Counted from the stretch's first letter, positions 39,469-48,640 are shown. The stretch is 64,000 nt of DNA from Gemmatirosa kalamazoonensis (GCF_000522985.1 NZ_CP007128.1:1534220-1598219), one strand, 5' to 3'. Program-made: numbers and translations. The notes: generated by a model not told the origin, from the letters alone.

Positions 39469-41634
39469 ATGGATGGTCCGACCGACATCGAGGGAATGCT
39501 GGAGCCGGTCGACGCGTCGACGCGCGTCGCGGCCGGCGCGCTGCATCCGGCGCCGCCCGACCTCACGTTCCGTCTCATGGCCGAAGCGATGCCGCACCTC
39601 GTGTGGTCGGCGCGGCCGGACGGGACCGTGGACTACTTCAACGAGCGCTGGTACGCGTTCACCGGCAGCGCGCGTCCGGACGACGACGGCAACGGCGCGT
39701 CGCCGCGTGGAAGCTGGCTCGACGGGCTGCACCCCGACGACGTCGACGCCGCCGCGGCCGCGTGGCGGCGCGTACTGCACACCGGCGAGACGCTCGACGC
39801 GCGCTTTCGCCTGAAGGAAGCGGGCGACGCGTACCGGTGGTTCCTCGGCCGCGCGGCACCGCTGCGCGACGCGGCCGGCGCGGTGGTCCGATGGCTGGGC
39901 ACGTGCACCGACGTCGACGATGCGACGCGCAACGAGGAGGCGATGGCGATCCTCGCGCGCGCCGGCGAGCTGCTCGGCGGCGCGCTCGCCGTGGAGCCCG
40001 CGCTCGCCGCCGCGGCGCGCGCGGCCGTGCCCACGCTCGCCGACTGGTGCGCGGTGGATCTCGCCGAGCGGCGCCCCGACGGATCGTTAGGCACGCACCG
40101 CGTCGCCGTCGAGCACCGCGACCCGGAGAAGGTCGCGCTCGCGCTGCGGCTCGCCGAGCGGTACCCGGACGCGAGCGACGCGCCGCACGGTGTGCCGCAC
40201 GTGCTGCGCACCGGCCGTCCCGATCTCGTGCGCGAGATCCCGGCCGCGTTGCTCGAGGCCTCGGCGCGCGACGCCGAACACCTCGCGGCACTGAAGACGC
40301 TGGGCCTCTGCTCGTACATCGTCGTGCCGATCCTGGAGGCGGTCGCGCAGCTCGAGCTGCCCCACGGCGCGCCGCGCCCGGCGACGGATGCGGCGCCGTC
40401 GGTCCTCGGTGCGATCACCTTCGTGTCCGCGGAGAGCGAGCGCCGCTACACGGAGCGGGACGTCGAGGTCGCGTCCGAGCTCGCGCGCCGTGCCGCGCTC
40501 GCGCTCGAGCGCGCGCGGTTGTACGAGCACGCGCTGCGCGACCGCGAGCAGCTCGCCGAGCAGGCCGAGGAGCTGTCGGTGCAGAACGAGCGCCTGCAGG
40601 AGCAGGCCGCGGAGCTCGAGATGCAGGCCGCGCAGCTGCAGGAGCAGGCGACGGAGCTCGAGATCACGCACGAACAGCTCCAGCAGCAGGCCGCGGAGCT
40701 CGAGGTCTCGCAGGAGCAGCTGCAGGAGCAGGCGGCGGAGATGGAGGTCGCGAACGAGCAGCTCCAGGAGACGGCGGAGGAGCTGTCGCGCCGCGTGATG
40801 GAGCTCGAAGCGGCGAAGCGCGAGGTCGAGCACACGGCCGCCGAGCGCCAGCGGCTCATCACGGATCTCGAGCACGCGCGCGCGGACGCGGACGCCGCGC
40901 GCGAGCGGGCCGAGGAGGCGAACCGCGCGAAGAGCGAGTTCCTCGCGTCGATGAGCCACGAGCTGCGCACGCCGCTGAACGCGATCGGCGGCTACGCGGA
41001 GCTCATGGAGCTCGGCCTGCGCGGGTCGGTGACCGAGCAGCAGCGCGAGGACCTCGCGCGCATCCGACGCAGCCAGCGGCACCTGCTCACGCTCATCAAC
41101 GACATCCTGAACTTCGCGCGCATCGAGGGCGGGCGCGTGGAGTACGATCTACGCGTGATCCGCCTCGCCGGCCTCGTGGCCGACGTGGTGCCGATGATCG
41201 AGCCCCAGGTCGTCGCGCAGCAGCTCACGTTCGACGTGCGCCTGCCGGGCGGCCCGGGAAGCGACGTGTCGGTGCGCGCGGACGCCGAGCGCGTGCGGCA
41301 GATCCTGCTCAACCTGCTGTCGAACGCCGTGAAGTTCACGCCGGCCGGCGGCCGCGTGGGCGTCGAGGTGGTGAACGATGATGCGCGCCCCGACGTGGTG
41401 CTGATCCGCGTCTCGGACACCGGCATCGGCATCCCGGCGGACAAGCAGGAGGCGGTGTTCGACGCGTTCGTGCAGGTGCACGCCGGGCTCACGCGCCGGC
41501 ACGAGGGCACGGGCCTCGGCCTCGCCATCAGCCGCGACCTCGCGCGCGGCATGGGCGGCGACCTCACGGTGGAGAGCGAGGTCGGCAAGGGGAGCACGTT
41601 CACGCTGACCCTGCCGAGAGCGCGTGACGAGTGA
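39469..41634 (+). CDS. PAS-GAF sensor histidine kinase with long coiled coil
   Basis: A 721-residue soluble kinase. A PAS domain covers about 33-150 (MPHLVWSARPDGTVDYFNER, DGLHPDD), a GAF domain about 165-345 (YIVVPILE, RDVEVASELARRAALALE), a coiled coil about 350-485, HisKA with His497 in SMSHELRTPLNAI and HATPase_c about 600-720 (NLLSNAVKFTP, DTGIGIP, GTGLGLAI). Within the coil, residues 376-445 are five near-identical 14-residue units of the LQEQAAELE type. No receiver or regulator gene is adjacent, so the partner must lie elsewhere. There are no membrane segments, so it probably senses a cytoplasmic or diffusible signal. Confidence 0.93.
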   Translation: MDGPTDIEGMLEPVDASTRVAAGALHPAPPDLTFRLMAEAMPHLVWSARPDGTVDYFNERWYAFTGSARPDDDGNGASPRGSWLDGLHPDDVDAAAAAWRRVLHTGETLDARFRLKEAGDAYRWFLGRAAPLRDAAGAVVRWLGTCTDVDDATRNEEAMAILARAGELLGGALAVEPALAAAARAAVPTLADWCAVDLAERRPDGSLGTHRVAVEHRDPEKVALALRLAERYPDASDAPHGVPHVLRTGRPDLVREIPAALLEASARDAEHLAALKTLGLCSYIVVPILEAVAQLELPHGAPRPATDAAPSVLGAITFVSAESERRYTERDVEVASELARRAALALERARLYEHALRDREQLAEQAEELSVQNERLQEQAAELEMQAAQLQEQATELEITHEQLQQQAAELEVSQEQLQEQAAEMEVANEQLQETAEELSRRVMELEAAKREVEHTAAERQRLITDLEHARADADAARERAEEANRAKSEFLASMSHELRTPLNAIGGYAELMELGLRGSVTEQQREDLARIRRSQRHLLTLINDILNFARIEGGRVEYDLRVIRLAGLVADVVPMIEPQVVAQQLTFDVRLPGGPGSDVSVRADAERVRQILLNLLSNAVKFTPAGGRVGVEVVNDDARPDVVLIRVSDTGIGIPADKQEAVFDAFVQVHAGLTRRHEGTGLGLAISRDLARGMGGDLTVESEVGKGSTFTLTLPRARDE
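40594..40803 (+). repeat. Five 42-bp tandem units encoding a coiled coil
   Basis: In-frame repeat inside the kinase gene. Each 14-codon unit reads LQEQAAELE plus five variable residues (MQAAQ, ITHEQ, VSQEQ, VANEQ and a diverged last unit). The regular heptads make a rigid coil, and the unit number is open to slippage. Confidence 0.85.
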
Positions 41635-41637
41635 CGG

Positions 41638-41681
41638 GTGACGCGCGCCGTTAGGCAGATGCGTCACGCGTCGCGCGTCAC
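41638..41681. terminator. Possible hairpin terminator between convergent genes
   Basis: A 10-bp stem GTGACGCGCG (41638-41647) / CGCGCGTCAC (41672-41681) with a GTTAGGC word in the loop. It starts three bases after the kinase stop and overlaps the stop of the convergent beta-barrel gene. There is no T-run, so the call is tentative. Confidence 0.4.
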
Positions 41682-42328
41682 TGATCGTTCATCCCGAACT
41701 CGAAGCTCGCGACGAGCATGATCGTCGAGTGCCGCGCGCTGGAGCCGGGCGAGACCTTCGTCAGCCCCATGCCGTAGCGCAGGTCGAGCTGGATCTGGCG
41801 CTCGCCGAAGGCCACCGAGCCGCCGCCGCCGCCCATCAGGCCGAGCGACAGCGGGTTCACCTCCTGGAACGGTCCGGCGATCTGCTTGCCCGATCCGTCG
41901 CACACGCCGCTCGTGGTCGCGCGCGGACCGGCGAGCTCCACGTCGCACCGCACCCGCGTGGCGAACGACGGGCCCGCGAAGACGTGGGCGAGCACCCGTC
42001 GGCCGGTGGGGATGTGCAGGCGCACCATCACGGGCACCTCGAGGTAGTCGACCTGCACCGACTCGCTTCCCACGCCGCCCGTCGTCGGCATGGCGAACGT
42101 GAACCCTTTCCTCACGAAGAGCAGCTCCGACTGCAGCGACACGCGCTGCGTCCCCCACACGCGCAGCGATCCGCCGACCACGGGGCCCGTGGTGCCCGAC
42201 TGGATCGCCTCCGCGCCGCCGATGGGACGCGAGTAGCTCGCGCCGGCGAGGAGGCCGAGGCTCACCTGCGCCTGCGCCGCGCGCGCGAGCGCGAGCGAGG
42301 CGCCGATCGCGACGAGCGTCCGCGTCAT
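41678..42328 (-). CDS. Outer-membrane beta-barrel protein (PorT-like)
   Basis: A 216-residue exported protein. The signal peptide ends near RAAQAQ (residue 21), then alternating strands SLGLLAGASYSRPIGG, SLQSELLFVRKGF, DYLEVPVMVRLHIPTG and LDLRYGMGLTKV, with the DYLEVPxLxR pattern I associate with PorT/OmpW-like small barrels, and a last strand TIMLVASFEFGM. ATG 42328 overlaps the stop of the upstream carboxypeptidase gene (ATGA), so the two are translated together. No function can be assigned beyond membrane barrel. Confidence 0.8.
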   Translation of the reverse strand: MTRTLVAIGASLALARAAQAQVSLGLLAGASYSRPIGGAEAIQSGTTGPVVGGSLRVWGTQRVSLQSELLFVRKGFTFAMPTTGGVGSESVQVDYLEVPVMVRLHIPTGRRVLAHVFAGPSFATRVRCDVELAGPRATTSGVCDGSGKQIAGPFQEVNPLSLGLMGGGGGSVAFGERQIQLDLRYGMGLTKVSPGSSARHSTIMLVASFEFGMNDQ

Positions 42329-44508
42329 CGCAGCGCCTCCACCGCGCGGCCGAGCGCCGCCGTCGCCGCGTCGATGCGGCCGGCCAGGTCGGCGATCTCG
42401 CGCTCCAGCAGTGTGCGGTCGCCGGCGCGCGCGGCCTCGCTCACCGACGGCAGCGGGATGTTCGCGTAGCCGTTGTCCTCGTCCGACGCGTACACGAGGT
42501 TGCGGAACCACGGCCGCGTGCGAAGCCCTTCGGGGCGGGTGAGCGCGCGCTCCACCTGCTTCAGCGCCTCGTTCGCCGCGGCGAGCGACTGGCGCGTCGG
42601 CGCGTTAGGCGTGGCGAGACGCGCGTCGCGCGCGGCGGCGAAGTCGGCGGCCGCGCGCTCCATGCGGTCGAGCGCGGCCGACACCGGCGCGAGGCTCGGC
42701 TGCGCGCCGCCGGGCGTCCCCGTCCACCCGCGCGTGGCGAGCGAGCGCACGATCGGGCCGACGTAGCGTCGCAGGGTGCGCGCGTACTCCACGTAGTCGT
42801 ACGGGAGCACGTCGGCGTCGGCGAGACGCAGCACCATGCCGGCGGCGACGCGCGCCGCGGCCGCGTGGTACGCGTACGTGGGATCGCCGAACTTCGTCAT
42901 CCACGCGTACGAGTCGTACTGCGAGTGATACACGCCGCCCGCGCCGCCGAACCCCCACTCCGCGATGGGAATGCCGAGGTGGTTGTAGAAGCCGGCGAAG
43001 TCGCTGCCGCCGCCGGGATCGCCCATGTTCGGCGTCGCCGTGTCCACGACGCCCGCGCGGCGGCGCCACACGTCGTACACGCTCCCGCGGCCGCTCGGAT
43101 CCGGCACCGTCGACGCGACGTCGCGCAGCACCGCGCGCAGCGACGGCGAGCCGCCGCCGCCGAACGCCGGCCCCTGCGCGGCGACGTCCTGGTTGAGGTA
43201 GGCCACGGCGTGGCGCGCGAGGCGCAGCGAGTCGTCCTCGACGTACTCCGTGGATCCGACCAGCCCCCACTCCTCCGCGTCCCACGTCGCGAACACGATG
43301 GTGCGTCTCGGGCGGTGGCCGGCCTTCAGCTGCTCCGCGACCGCGCGCGCCGCCTCGAGCACGCTCACCGTGCCGCTCACGTTGTCGGCGGCGCCGGGGC
43401 CCCAGCCGTCGCGGTGTCCGCCGATGATCACCAGCTCGTCGGGCAGCTCGGCGCCGCGCACGACACCGAAGGTGTCCCAGATCGTCTTGTACGCCGCGGT
43501 CGCCGAGTCGTCGCGCACCTGCACGCGCGCGCGCACCGGACCGGGGCCGACGTGGTAGCGGAACGGCAGCCCGCCCTGCCACGACGCGGGTATCGCCGCG
43601 CCGCCTAACGGCTCGAGCAGACGCGCCGCGTTGCCGTACGAGATGGGCACGACCGGGATGTGCGGCACGCCCATGCGGTCGGCGGAGACGCACGGCGCGT
43701 TCGGCAGGCTCGGATAGCCCGGCGTGCACGGATCGCCGTCGCCGTTGAACACGGAGCCGCGCTGCACGCCGTTCGCGTTGCGCATGGGTCCCGCGGGATA
43801 CACGTCGCCGCGCACGTAGCCGTCGTCGGCGGGATCGCTGTAGATGAGGAGCGCGACCGCGCCGCGCTTCTCCGCCTCGCGCGCCTTGATGCCGCGAAAC
43901 GACCGCCCGTAGCGCGCGAGCACCACCTTGCCGCGCACCGACACGCCGACCGAGTCGAGCTGCGCGTAGTCCTCGATGAGACCGTAGTTGACGTACACCA
44001 CGTCGCCGGTCGCGTCGCCGGCCGCGCTCGACCCGTTCACGGTGGGGTACTGCGGCAGGTACGACGTGGAGTCGCCCGGCACCGGCGGCTCGGCGAGCGC
44101 GAGCTCCTCCGATCGACCGTCGGGCGTTAGGCGCCACACGTGCACCGCGGTCGCGTGCGGCATCCACACGCGGTACGCGCGCACCTCGGTCTCGAGGCCG
44201 AGCTTCTTCATCTCGGCGATCACGTAGTCGCGCGTGCGCGCCTGCGCCGGCGTGCCGGCGACGTGCGTCTCCGCGGAGAGCGCGCGCGAGTGCGCGCGGG
44301 CGCGCGCCGGATCGGGACGCGCGATGGCGGCGGCTTCGGCGGCCGACTCCCGCGCCGCGTTCGCCGGCGTGAAGCCGACGAGCGGGCGCGCGTCCTTCGT
44401 GACGGGCTGCTGGGCGGCGAGCGCGAGCGGCGCGAGCGAGGCGAGAGCGAGACGGCGGAGCGACACGTCGGTGGGGACGAGGGTCGGTGCGGGCGGGGCG
44501 CGCGGCAC
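42325..44508 (-). CDS. M28-family carboxypeptidase (glutamate carboxypeptidase II-like)
   Basis: A 727-residue exported metallopeptidase. After a signal region comes a PA domain (VVYVNYGLIEDYAQLD, GKVVLARYG), then the M28 core: IIGGHRDGWGPGAADN supplies the first His and Asp, FATWDAEEWGLVGS the two Glu, YLNQDV a further acidic ligand and YHSQYDSYAW the last His. A C-terminal helical domain like the transferrin-receptor dimerisation domain (about 590-727) completes the glutamate carboxypeptidase II layout. It should release C-terminal Glu or Asp-like residues from peptides. An internal GTG at 44466 (MSLRRLAL) gives a cleaner signal peptide than ATG 44508. Confidence 0.92.
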   Translation of the reverse strand: MPRAPPAPTLVPTDVSLRRLALASLAPLALAAQQPVTKDARPLVGFTPANAARESAAEAAAIARPDPARARAHSRALSAETHVAGTPAQARTRDYVIAEMKKLGLETEVRAYRVWMPHATAVHVWRLTPDGRSEELALAEPPVPGDSTSYLPQYPTVNGSSAAGDATGDVVYVNYGLIEDYAQLDSVGVSVRGKVVLARYGRSFRGIKAREAEKRGAVALLIYSDPADDGYVRGDVYPAGPMRNANGVQRGSVFNGDGDPCTPGYPSLPNAPCVSADRMGVPHIPVVPISYGNAARLLEPLGGAAIPASWQGGLPFRYHVGPGPVRARVQVRDDSATAAYKTIWDTFGVVRGAELPDELVIIGGHRDGWGPGAADNVSGTVSVLEAARAVAEQLKAGHRPRRTIVFATWDAEEWGLVGSTEYVEDDSLRLARHAVAYLNQDVAAQGPAFGGGGSPSLRAVLRDVASTVPDPSGRGSVYDVWRRRAGVVDTATPNMGDPGGGSDFAGFYNHLGIPIAEWGFGGAGGVYHSQYDSYAWMTKFGDPTYAYHAAAARVAAGMVLRLADADVLPYDYVEYARTLRRYVGPIVRSLATRGWTGTPGGAQPSLAPVSAALDRMERAAADFAAARDARLATPNAPTRQSLAAANEALKQVERALTRPEGLRTRPWFRNLVYASDEDNGYANIPLPSVSEAARAGDRTLLEREIADLAGRIDAATAALGRAVEALR

Positions 44509-44551
44509 AGCTTAGCGTCGCTCCCGGCGGGACGCGACCCTCGGTGTGGGG

Positions 44552-44689
44552 CTCACGACTCCACGTACGAGTCTGTATAGGACTGAAGAAGGACTGAAGA
44601 GGGACTGAAGAAGGAAACTCCAACAAGAAGTGTTGGTCCTTCTTCAGTCCTGCTTCAGTCCCACGTGCACTCGTACGTGGAGTCGTGAG
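44552..44689. repeat. Hairpin of 12-bp GGACTGAAGAAG repeats, family D, copy D1
   Basis: Left arm: CTCCACGTACGAGTCTGTAT, then three 12-bp units GGACTGAAGAAG with small changes. The loop AACTCCAACAAGAAGTGTTGG itself folds. Right arm: CCTTCTTCAGTCCTGCTTCAGTCCC and ACTCGTACGTGGAGTCGTGAG. It lies between divergent genes. Confidence 0.92.
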
Positions 44690-44763
44690 GGGCGCTCCCG
44701 CATCGCGTGCCCGCCGCATATCGTGCACGACCGGCCACACTTCACCTCAACGCGATCGCCCCG

Positions 44764-45288
44764 ATGACCGCACCCGCCACCGCCCCGTCGCTGCAGCAGC
44801 TCGGGCTCGGCGACTTCGACGCCGAGATGCAGTCCACGCGCCGCATCCTCGAGCGCGTGCCGGACGAGCACTGGAACTGGAAGCCGCATGCGAAGAGCGC
44901 CTCGCTCGGCGACCTCGCGTCGCACGTCGCGATGGTGATCGGGCTGCAGAACGCGGTCGTGCGCCGCGACGAGTTGGACATCCTGGCGCGCGACGGCGCC
45001 CCACCGGCGAAGGTGACGAGCCGCGCCGAGCTGCTCGAGCGGTTCGACGCCACGGTGGCGAGCGTGCGCGAGTCGATCGCGGCGGTGGCCGACGAGGCGG
45101 CGTGGCAGCGGCAGTGGACGTTCCGGCGCGGCGACCACGTGATCTTCGCGATGCCGCGCGTCGCGGCGTTCCGCACGCTCGGCATCAACCACCTCGTGCA
45201 CCACCGCGGGCAGCTCAGCGTTTACCTCCGGCTGCTCGACGTGCCCGTGCCGGGGATGTACGGCCCGTCGGCGGACGAGCGCATGTGA
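44764..45288 (+). CDS. DinB-family protein
   Basis: A 174-residue four-helix protein of the DinB/YfiT fold. The blocks RVPDEHWNWKPHAKSASLGDLASHVA and INHLVHHRGQLSVYLRLLDVPVP place three His residues (HVA, H of NHLVHH and HRGQ) where the family binds a metal ion. Members include thiol-dependent transferases; many are uncharacterised. ATG 44764 is preferred because the frame upstream is spacer. It is single, after repeat D1, and convergent with the globin operon. Confidence 0.9.
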   Translation: MTAPATAPSLQQLGLGDFDAEMQSTRRILERVPDEHWNWKPHAKSASLGDLASHVAMVIGLQNAVVRRDELDILARDGAPPAKVTSRAELLERFDATVASVRESIAAVADEAAWQRQWTFRRGDHVIFAMPRVAAFRTLGINHLVHHRGQLSVYLRLLDVPVPGMYGPSADERM

Positions 45289-45452
45289 TCCGCGGCGCGG
45301 CGCATGACGCCGGCGAGCAGCCCGTACGCTTGCGCCCACGCGGCGGCGCCGGCACGAGCTGCTCGGGGGTGTCGAGCACGCTCACCGTCCACGCGAGCGC
45401 ATCGGCCAGCTCTCCTGCAGGAGACGACGTTCGTCGGGTGTCACGCCCGGCC

Positions 45453-45863
45453 TCAGGCGACGCGGGCCGAGCGCCCGACCGACGGCGACCGCTGGCTACG
45501 GGCGAGCAGCGCGACGCAGTGCTGCCACGCCACGCGGACCGGCGGCGTCCAGAGGGCGGGGCCGAGCGACTGCTCCACCGCCCACAGCAGCGCGGCACCG
45601 ACCACGCCGCCGTCGTCGAGGTCGCCGTCGCCGTGCAGCCGCGCGACGATCCCGTCCAGCCGGTCGAGGTGCATCACCGCCACCCCGATCGTGTGGAGCA
45701 GCGTGCGCCCCTGCGCCGACGGATCCTCGCCGATGACGAGCAGCCGCAGCGACGGATCGAGCAGGTAGAGCCGGTCGAAGAAGTGGGCGAGCAATCGCTC
45801 CGGGTCGGCCGACGCGGCGGCCCACGTCGCCCGGGCGAGGTGGCGCTCCGAGGAGTGCATCAT
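45453..45863 (-). CDS. Diverged globin paralog, heme residues doubtful
   Basis: A 136-residue protein that aligns along its length with the globin gene directly upstream: HFFDRLYLLDPSLR against HFYERLFELDPSLR, LLHTIGVAVMHLDRL against LMQTLGVAVGAIDRL, and VVGAALLWAVE against VVGRALLDTLA. The CD-corner Phe of the partner is replaced (LLVIG) and the F-helix stretch RRHVAYGV is shortened to ARLHG, leaving one candidate proximal His at residue 77. Heme binding is therefore uncertain. GAGGA precedes the ATG. It is 22 bases downstream of the partner in one operon. A sensor or accessory role is possible. Confidence 0.7.
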   Translation of the reverse strand: MMHSSERHLARATWAAASADPERLLAHFFDRLYLLDPSLRLLVIGEDPSAQGRTLLHTIGVAVMHLDRLDGIVARLHGDGDLDDGGVVGAALLWAVEQSLGPALWTPPVRVAWQHCVALLARSQRSPSVGRSARVA

Positions 45864-45885
45864 CGTATGGTCCTCAATCAGGCGA

Positions 45886-46302
45886 TCAGGCGGCCGCCGC
45901 GTAGGCGGCGCGTCGCATCACGTTGGTAATTGTGAGATACGTCTCCGTCCACGCCGCGCGGACATCGGCGGTGAACGCGCTGCCGAACGTCGAGGCGAGG
46001 GTATCGAGCAGCGCGCGGCCGACGACGTCGTAGTGGTGGTCGCTCACGCCGTAGGCGACGTGGCGCCTGCCGAGCGCGTCCAGCGCCGGGGTCAGCGTTT
46101 CCAGCCGGTCGATGGCGCCGACGGCGACCCCGAGCGTCTGCATCAGCTTCGCGACCTGCGCGTCGAGGTCGGACGGGAAGATCGGGCGCAGCGAGGGGTC
46201 GAGCTCGAACAGCCGCTCGTAGAAGTGGAGTCCGATCGACAGGGCGTGCGGCTTGGCGAGGGACCAGGTGGACCGCACGATCGAGACGTAGTCGGGTCGC
46301 AT
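45886..46302 (-). CDS. Single-domain bacterial globin
   Basis: A 138-residue globin like the heme domain of flavohemoglobins. Landmarks are YVSIVRSTWSLAKP (A helix), GLHFYERLFELDPSLRPIF with the CD-corner Phe at 42, VAKLMQTLGVAVGAID (E helix) and LGRRHVAYGVSDHHYDVVG with the proximal His at 81, then YLTITNVM. There is no reductase domain. Such proteins bind O2 or NO and often detoxify NO with a separate reductase. It heads a two-gene operon with a diverged paralog. Two GTGATAAC half-sites lie about 105-125 bases upstream. Confidence 0.9.
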   Translation of the reverse strand: MRPDYVSIVRSTWSLAKPHALSIGLHFYERLFELDPSLRPIFPSDLDAQVAKLMQTLGVAVGAIDRLETLTPALDALGRRHVAYGVSDHHYDVVGRALLDTLASTFGSAFTADVRAAWTETYLTITNVMRRAAYAAAA

Positions 46303-46406
46303 GGGGTGATCCTGGGAGGCAGGCGCGGAGCGCCGGTCGGGGGCGCGGGTCGACGGCCAGCGGCGGCCGGTGCGACGCCGGACAGCCTATGCGGCGCCCC
46401 CACCGC

Positions 46407-46425
46407 GTTATCACCCCGTTATCAC
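46407..46425 (-). promoter_or_regulatory. Paired GTGATAAC sites upstream of globin operon
   Basis: On the minus strand GTGATAAC-GGG-GTGATAAC: two identical 8-mers with an 11-bp period, so on the same face of the helix, about 105-125 bases upstream of the globin start. The AT-rich half-sites stand out from the background. A gas- or redox-responsive regulator is plausible but not shown. Confidence 0.5.
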
Positions 46426-46559
46426 CCGCGGCCTGGCGGACCCGATCGGCCGGTCGTGACGGTGTCCGCGGGCTCCGCCTCCCCACGTTCGGCGGCCTTG
46501 CCGTGCGCCGGGACGGGCGAGCGATCGCCGGCGCCGCCTCGCAGCCACGCAGCCCTACC

Positions 46560-48545
46560 TCACATCGCCTTCACCGGCCACGTGTTGTTCGACCGATCGA
46601 TGTCGACCAGCCGCTGATCGGGATCGAGCTCGATCTTCGCGAGCTTCTTCGACGCCGGGAACGCGTAGCGTCGGATGTAGTGCGACGTGTTCGTGCTCCA
46701 CACCTCGGCCGGATAGTCGAAGTCCTCCTTCGAGCCGTCGGCGAACGTGAAGCGGGCGTGGATCGGGAGCACGCCGCGGGCGGCGTTGCCGTACATCACC
46801 GCGACGCGCAGCGTGTCGCCCTGCATCTGCGTGGCGACGGTGTCGATCTTCTGGTCGAAGTGCGGGTTCTCGAGGAACCACTCGCGCCAGAACCAGTCGA
46901 GCCGCTTGCCGCTCGCGTTCTCCATCGTGCGGAAGAAGTCCGCCGGGCTCGGGTGCTTGAACGCCCACGCCGCGGTGTACGCGCGGAACGCGTCGTCGAA
47001 CGCGTCGGGGCCGAGGATCTCCTCGCGCAGCAGGTGCAGGCCGACCGCGGTCTTCACGTACGCGTTCTCGCCGAGCAGCGCCGGGTTGATGCGGTCGGGG
47101 TTGATCTCCAGCGGCTGGTCGACGTCGTTCTGCATGTACTGCTCGACGAGGCGCATGTTCTCGAGGGCGCGCGCGTTCGCCGTCCCCTTCTCCGGGAAGC
47201 GGCGCCCCTCGGAGTAGTAGTTGATGAACGTGTTGAAGCCCTCGTCCTGCCACATGTGCGCGCGCTCGTTCGAGCCGACGATCATCGGGTACCACATGTG
47301 CCCGATCTCGTGCGTGATCACGTTGTACAGGTCGTACTTGTCCTCGCTCTTGTTCTCCATCGCGAGCATCGGGTACTCCATGCCGCTGATCGGCCCCTCG
47401 ACCGCGCTGATGTGCGGCCACGGGTACGGGAACCAGCGCTCGGAGTACTCCTGGATCGACATGCGCGACATGTCGGCGGCGTCCTTCCACGTCTCGATCG
47501 CGCTCGGCCGGTAGTAGCCCATGGCGAGGATGCCCTTGTAGCTCGACGCGTCCCACATGTAGTCGGGGCTCGCCGCCCACACCGCGTCGCGCACGTTCTT
47601 CGCCGCGAAGCGCCACGTCAGCGTGCCGGTCTTTCGCGGGCGCGCGGAGCCGTTCTTCAGCTCCGCCTCGGTGACGATGTGCACCGGCGTGTCGCTCTTC
47701 GACGCCTGCGCGAGCCGCTGCACCTGCGTCGGCGTCAGCACCTCGCTCGCGTTCTGCAGCGCGCCCGTCGCGGCGACGATGTAGCCGGCGGGCACGGTGA
47801 CGCTGAGGTTGTAGTCGCCGTACTCGAGGTAGAACTCGCCCTGCCCGAGGTACGGCTCGGTGTTCCAGCCGCGCAGGTCGTCGTAGACGCAGACGCGCGG
47901 GTACCACTGCGCGAGCTCGTACAGCGCGCCGTCGCGGCCCATGCGGTCGGCGCCGTGCTCGGGGATGTTGAAGTGCCACGCGACGTCGAACGTCGCCGTG
48001 GCACCGGGCGCGAGCGGCTGCGCGAGGTCGACCTTCATGATCGTCCCCTCGACGCGCGTCTTCAGCGCACTGTGCTTGCCGCCGACGACCTGGTCGAAGC
48101 GATCGAGCACGTCGCCGCCCTCGAAGTTGCGCGCGCCGAAGCGCGACTCCGCGGCGAAGACGAGCGAGTTCAGCGAGTTGCCACGGAAGGCGTTCTGCTC
48201 GACCTGGAACCACACGAACGTGAGCGTGTCCGGCGAGTTGTTCGTGTAGCGCAGCGTCATGGTGCCGGCGAGTGACTTCGCGGCGGTGTCGAGCGTGCCG
48301 TGCAGGTCGTAGTCGGCGCGGTTCTGCCAGTAGCGCGGCCCGGGGCGGCCGGCGCCGCTGCGGTACAGGGTGCTCGACGTGTAGTCGAGCGGCGCGAAGA
48401 TCGACGTGTCGCCGACGCCGCGCGCGTGGGCCTCGCGCTGGGCGGGCGTCTGCGGCGGCCGCTGCTGCTGGGCGCGCGCCGACGTGGGCGCGCCGAGCGC
48501 GGCGACGCCGAGCAGCGCGGTGAGCTGACGGATCGTGGGTCGCAT
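46560..48545 (-). CDS. M1-family metallopeptidase
   Basis: A 661-residue exported zinc aminopeptidase-like enzyme. The signal peptide ends near ARAQQ (residue 26), then come the M1 N-terminal beta domain, GMEYPMLAM in place of the GAMEN exopeptidase motif, HEIGH at 412-416 and the third ligand Glu435 in WQDEGF. The catalytic domain closes with YVKTAVGLHLLREEILG and WFWREWFLENP. The altered GAMEN motif is common in environmental M1 proteins and leaves exopeptidase activity to be tested. ATG 48545 was chosen for the signal; upstream frame is repeat C4. It ends near the globin operon promoter. Confidence 0.92.
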   Translation of the reverse strand: MRPTIRQLTALLGVAALGAPTSARAQQQRPPQTPAQREAHARGVGDTSIFAPLDYTSSTLYRSGAGRPGPRYWQNRADYDLHGTLDTAAKSLAGTMTLRYTNNSPDTLTFVWFQVEQNAFRGNSLNSLVFAAESRFGARNFEGGDVLDRFDQVVGGKHSALKTRVEGTIMKVDLAQPLAPGATATFDVAWHFNIPEHGADRMGRDGALYELAQWYPRVCVYDDLRGWNTEPYLGQGEFYLEYGDYNLSVTVPAGYIVAATGALQNASEVLTPTQVQRLAQASKSDTPVHIVTEAELKNGSARPRKTGTLTWRFAAKNVRDAVWAASPDYMWDASSYKGILAMGYYRPSAIETWKDAADMSRMSIQEYSERWFPYPWPHISAVEGPISGMEYPMLAMENKSEDKYDLYNVITHEIGHMWYPMIVGSNERAHMWQDEGFNTFINYYSEGRRFPEKGTANARALENMRLVEQYMQNDVDQPLEINPDRINPALLGENAYVKTAVGLHLLREEILGPDAFDDAFRAYTAAWAFKHPSPADFFRTMENASGKRLDWFWREWFLENPHFDQKIDTVATQMQGDTLRVAVMYGNAARGVLPIHARFTFADGSKEDFDYPAEVWSTNTSHYIRRYAFPASKKLAKIELDPDQRLVDIDRSNNTWPVKAM

Positions 48546-48640
48546 GTCGTGCGGTACGGTTGTGAACACGGACGAGCGCCGCCGGTCAGCCGCGCCCCCT
48601 TGCATGCAATACACCCGGGTGCGCTCGGGGAGCCCTCCAC

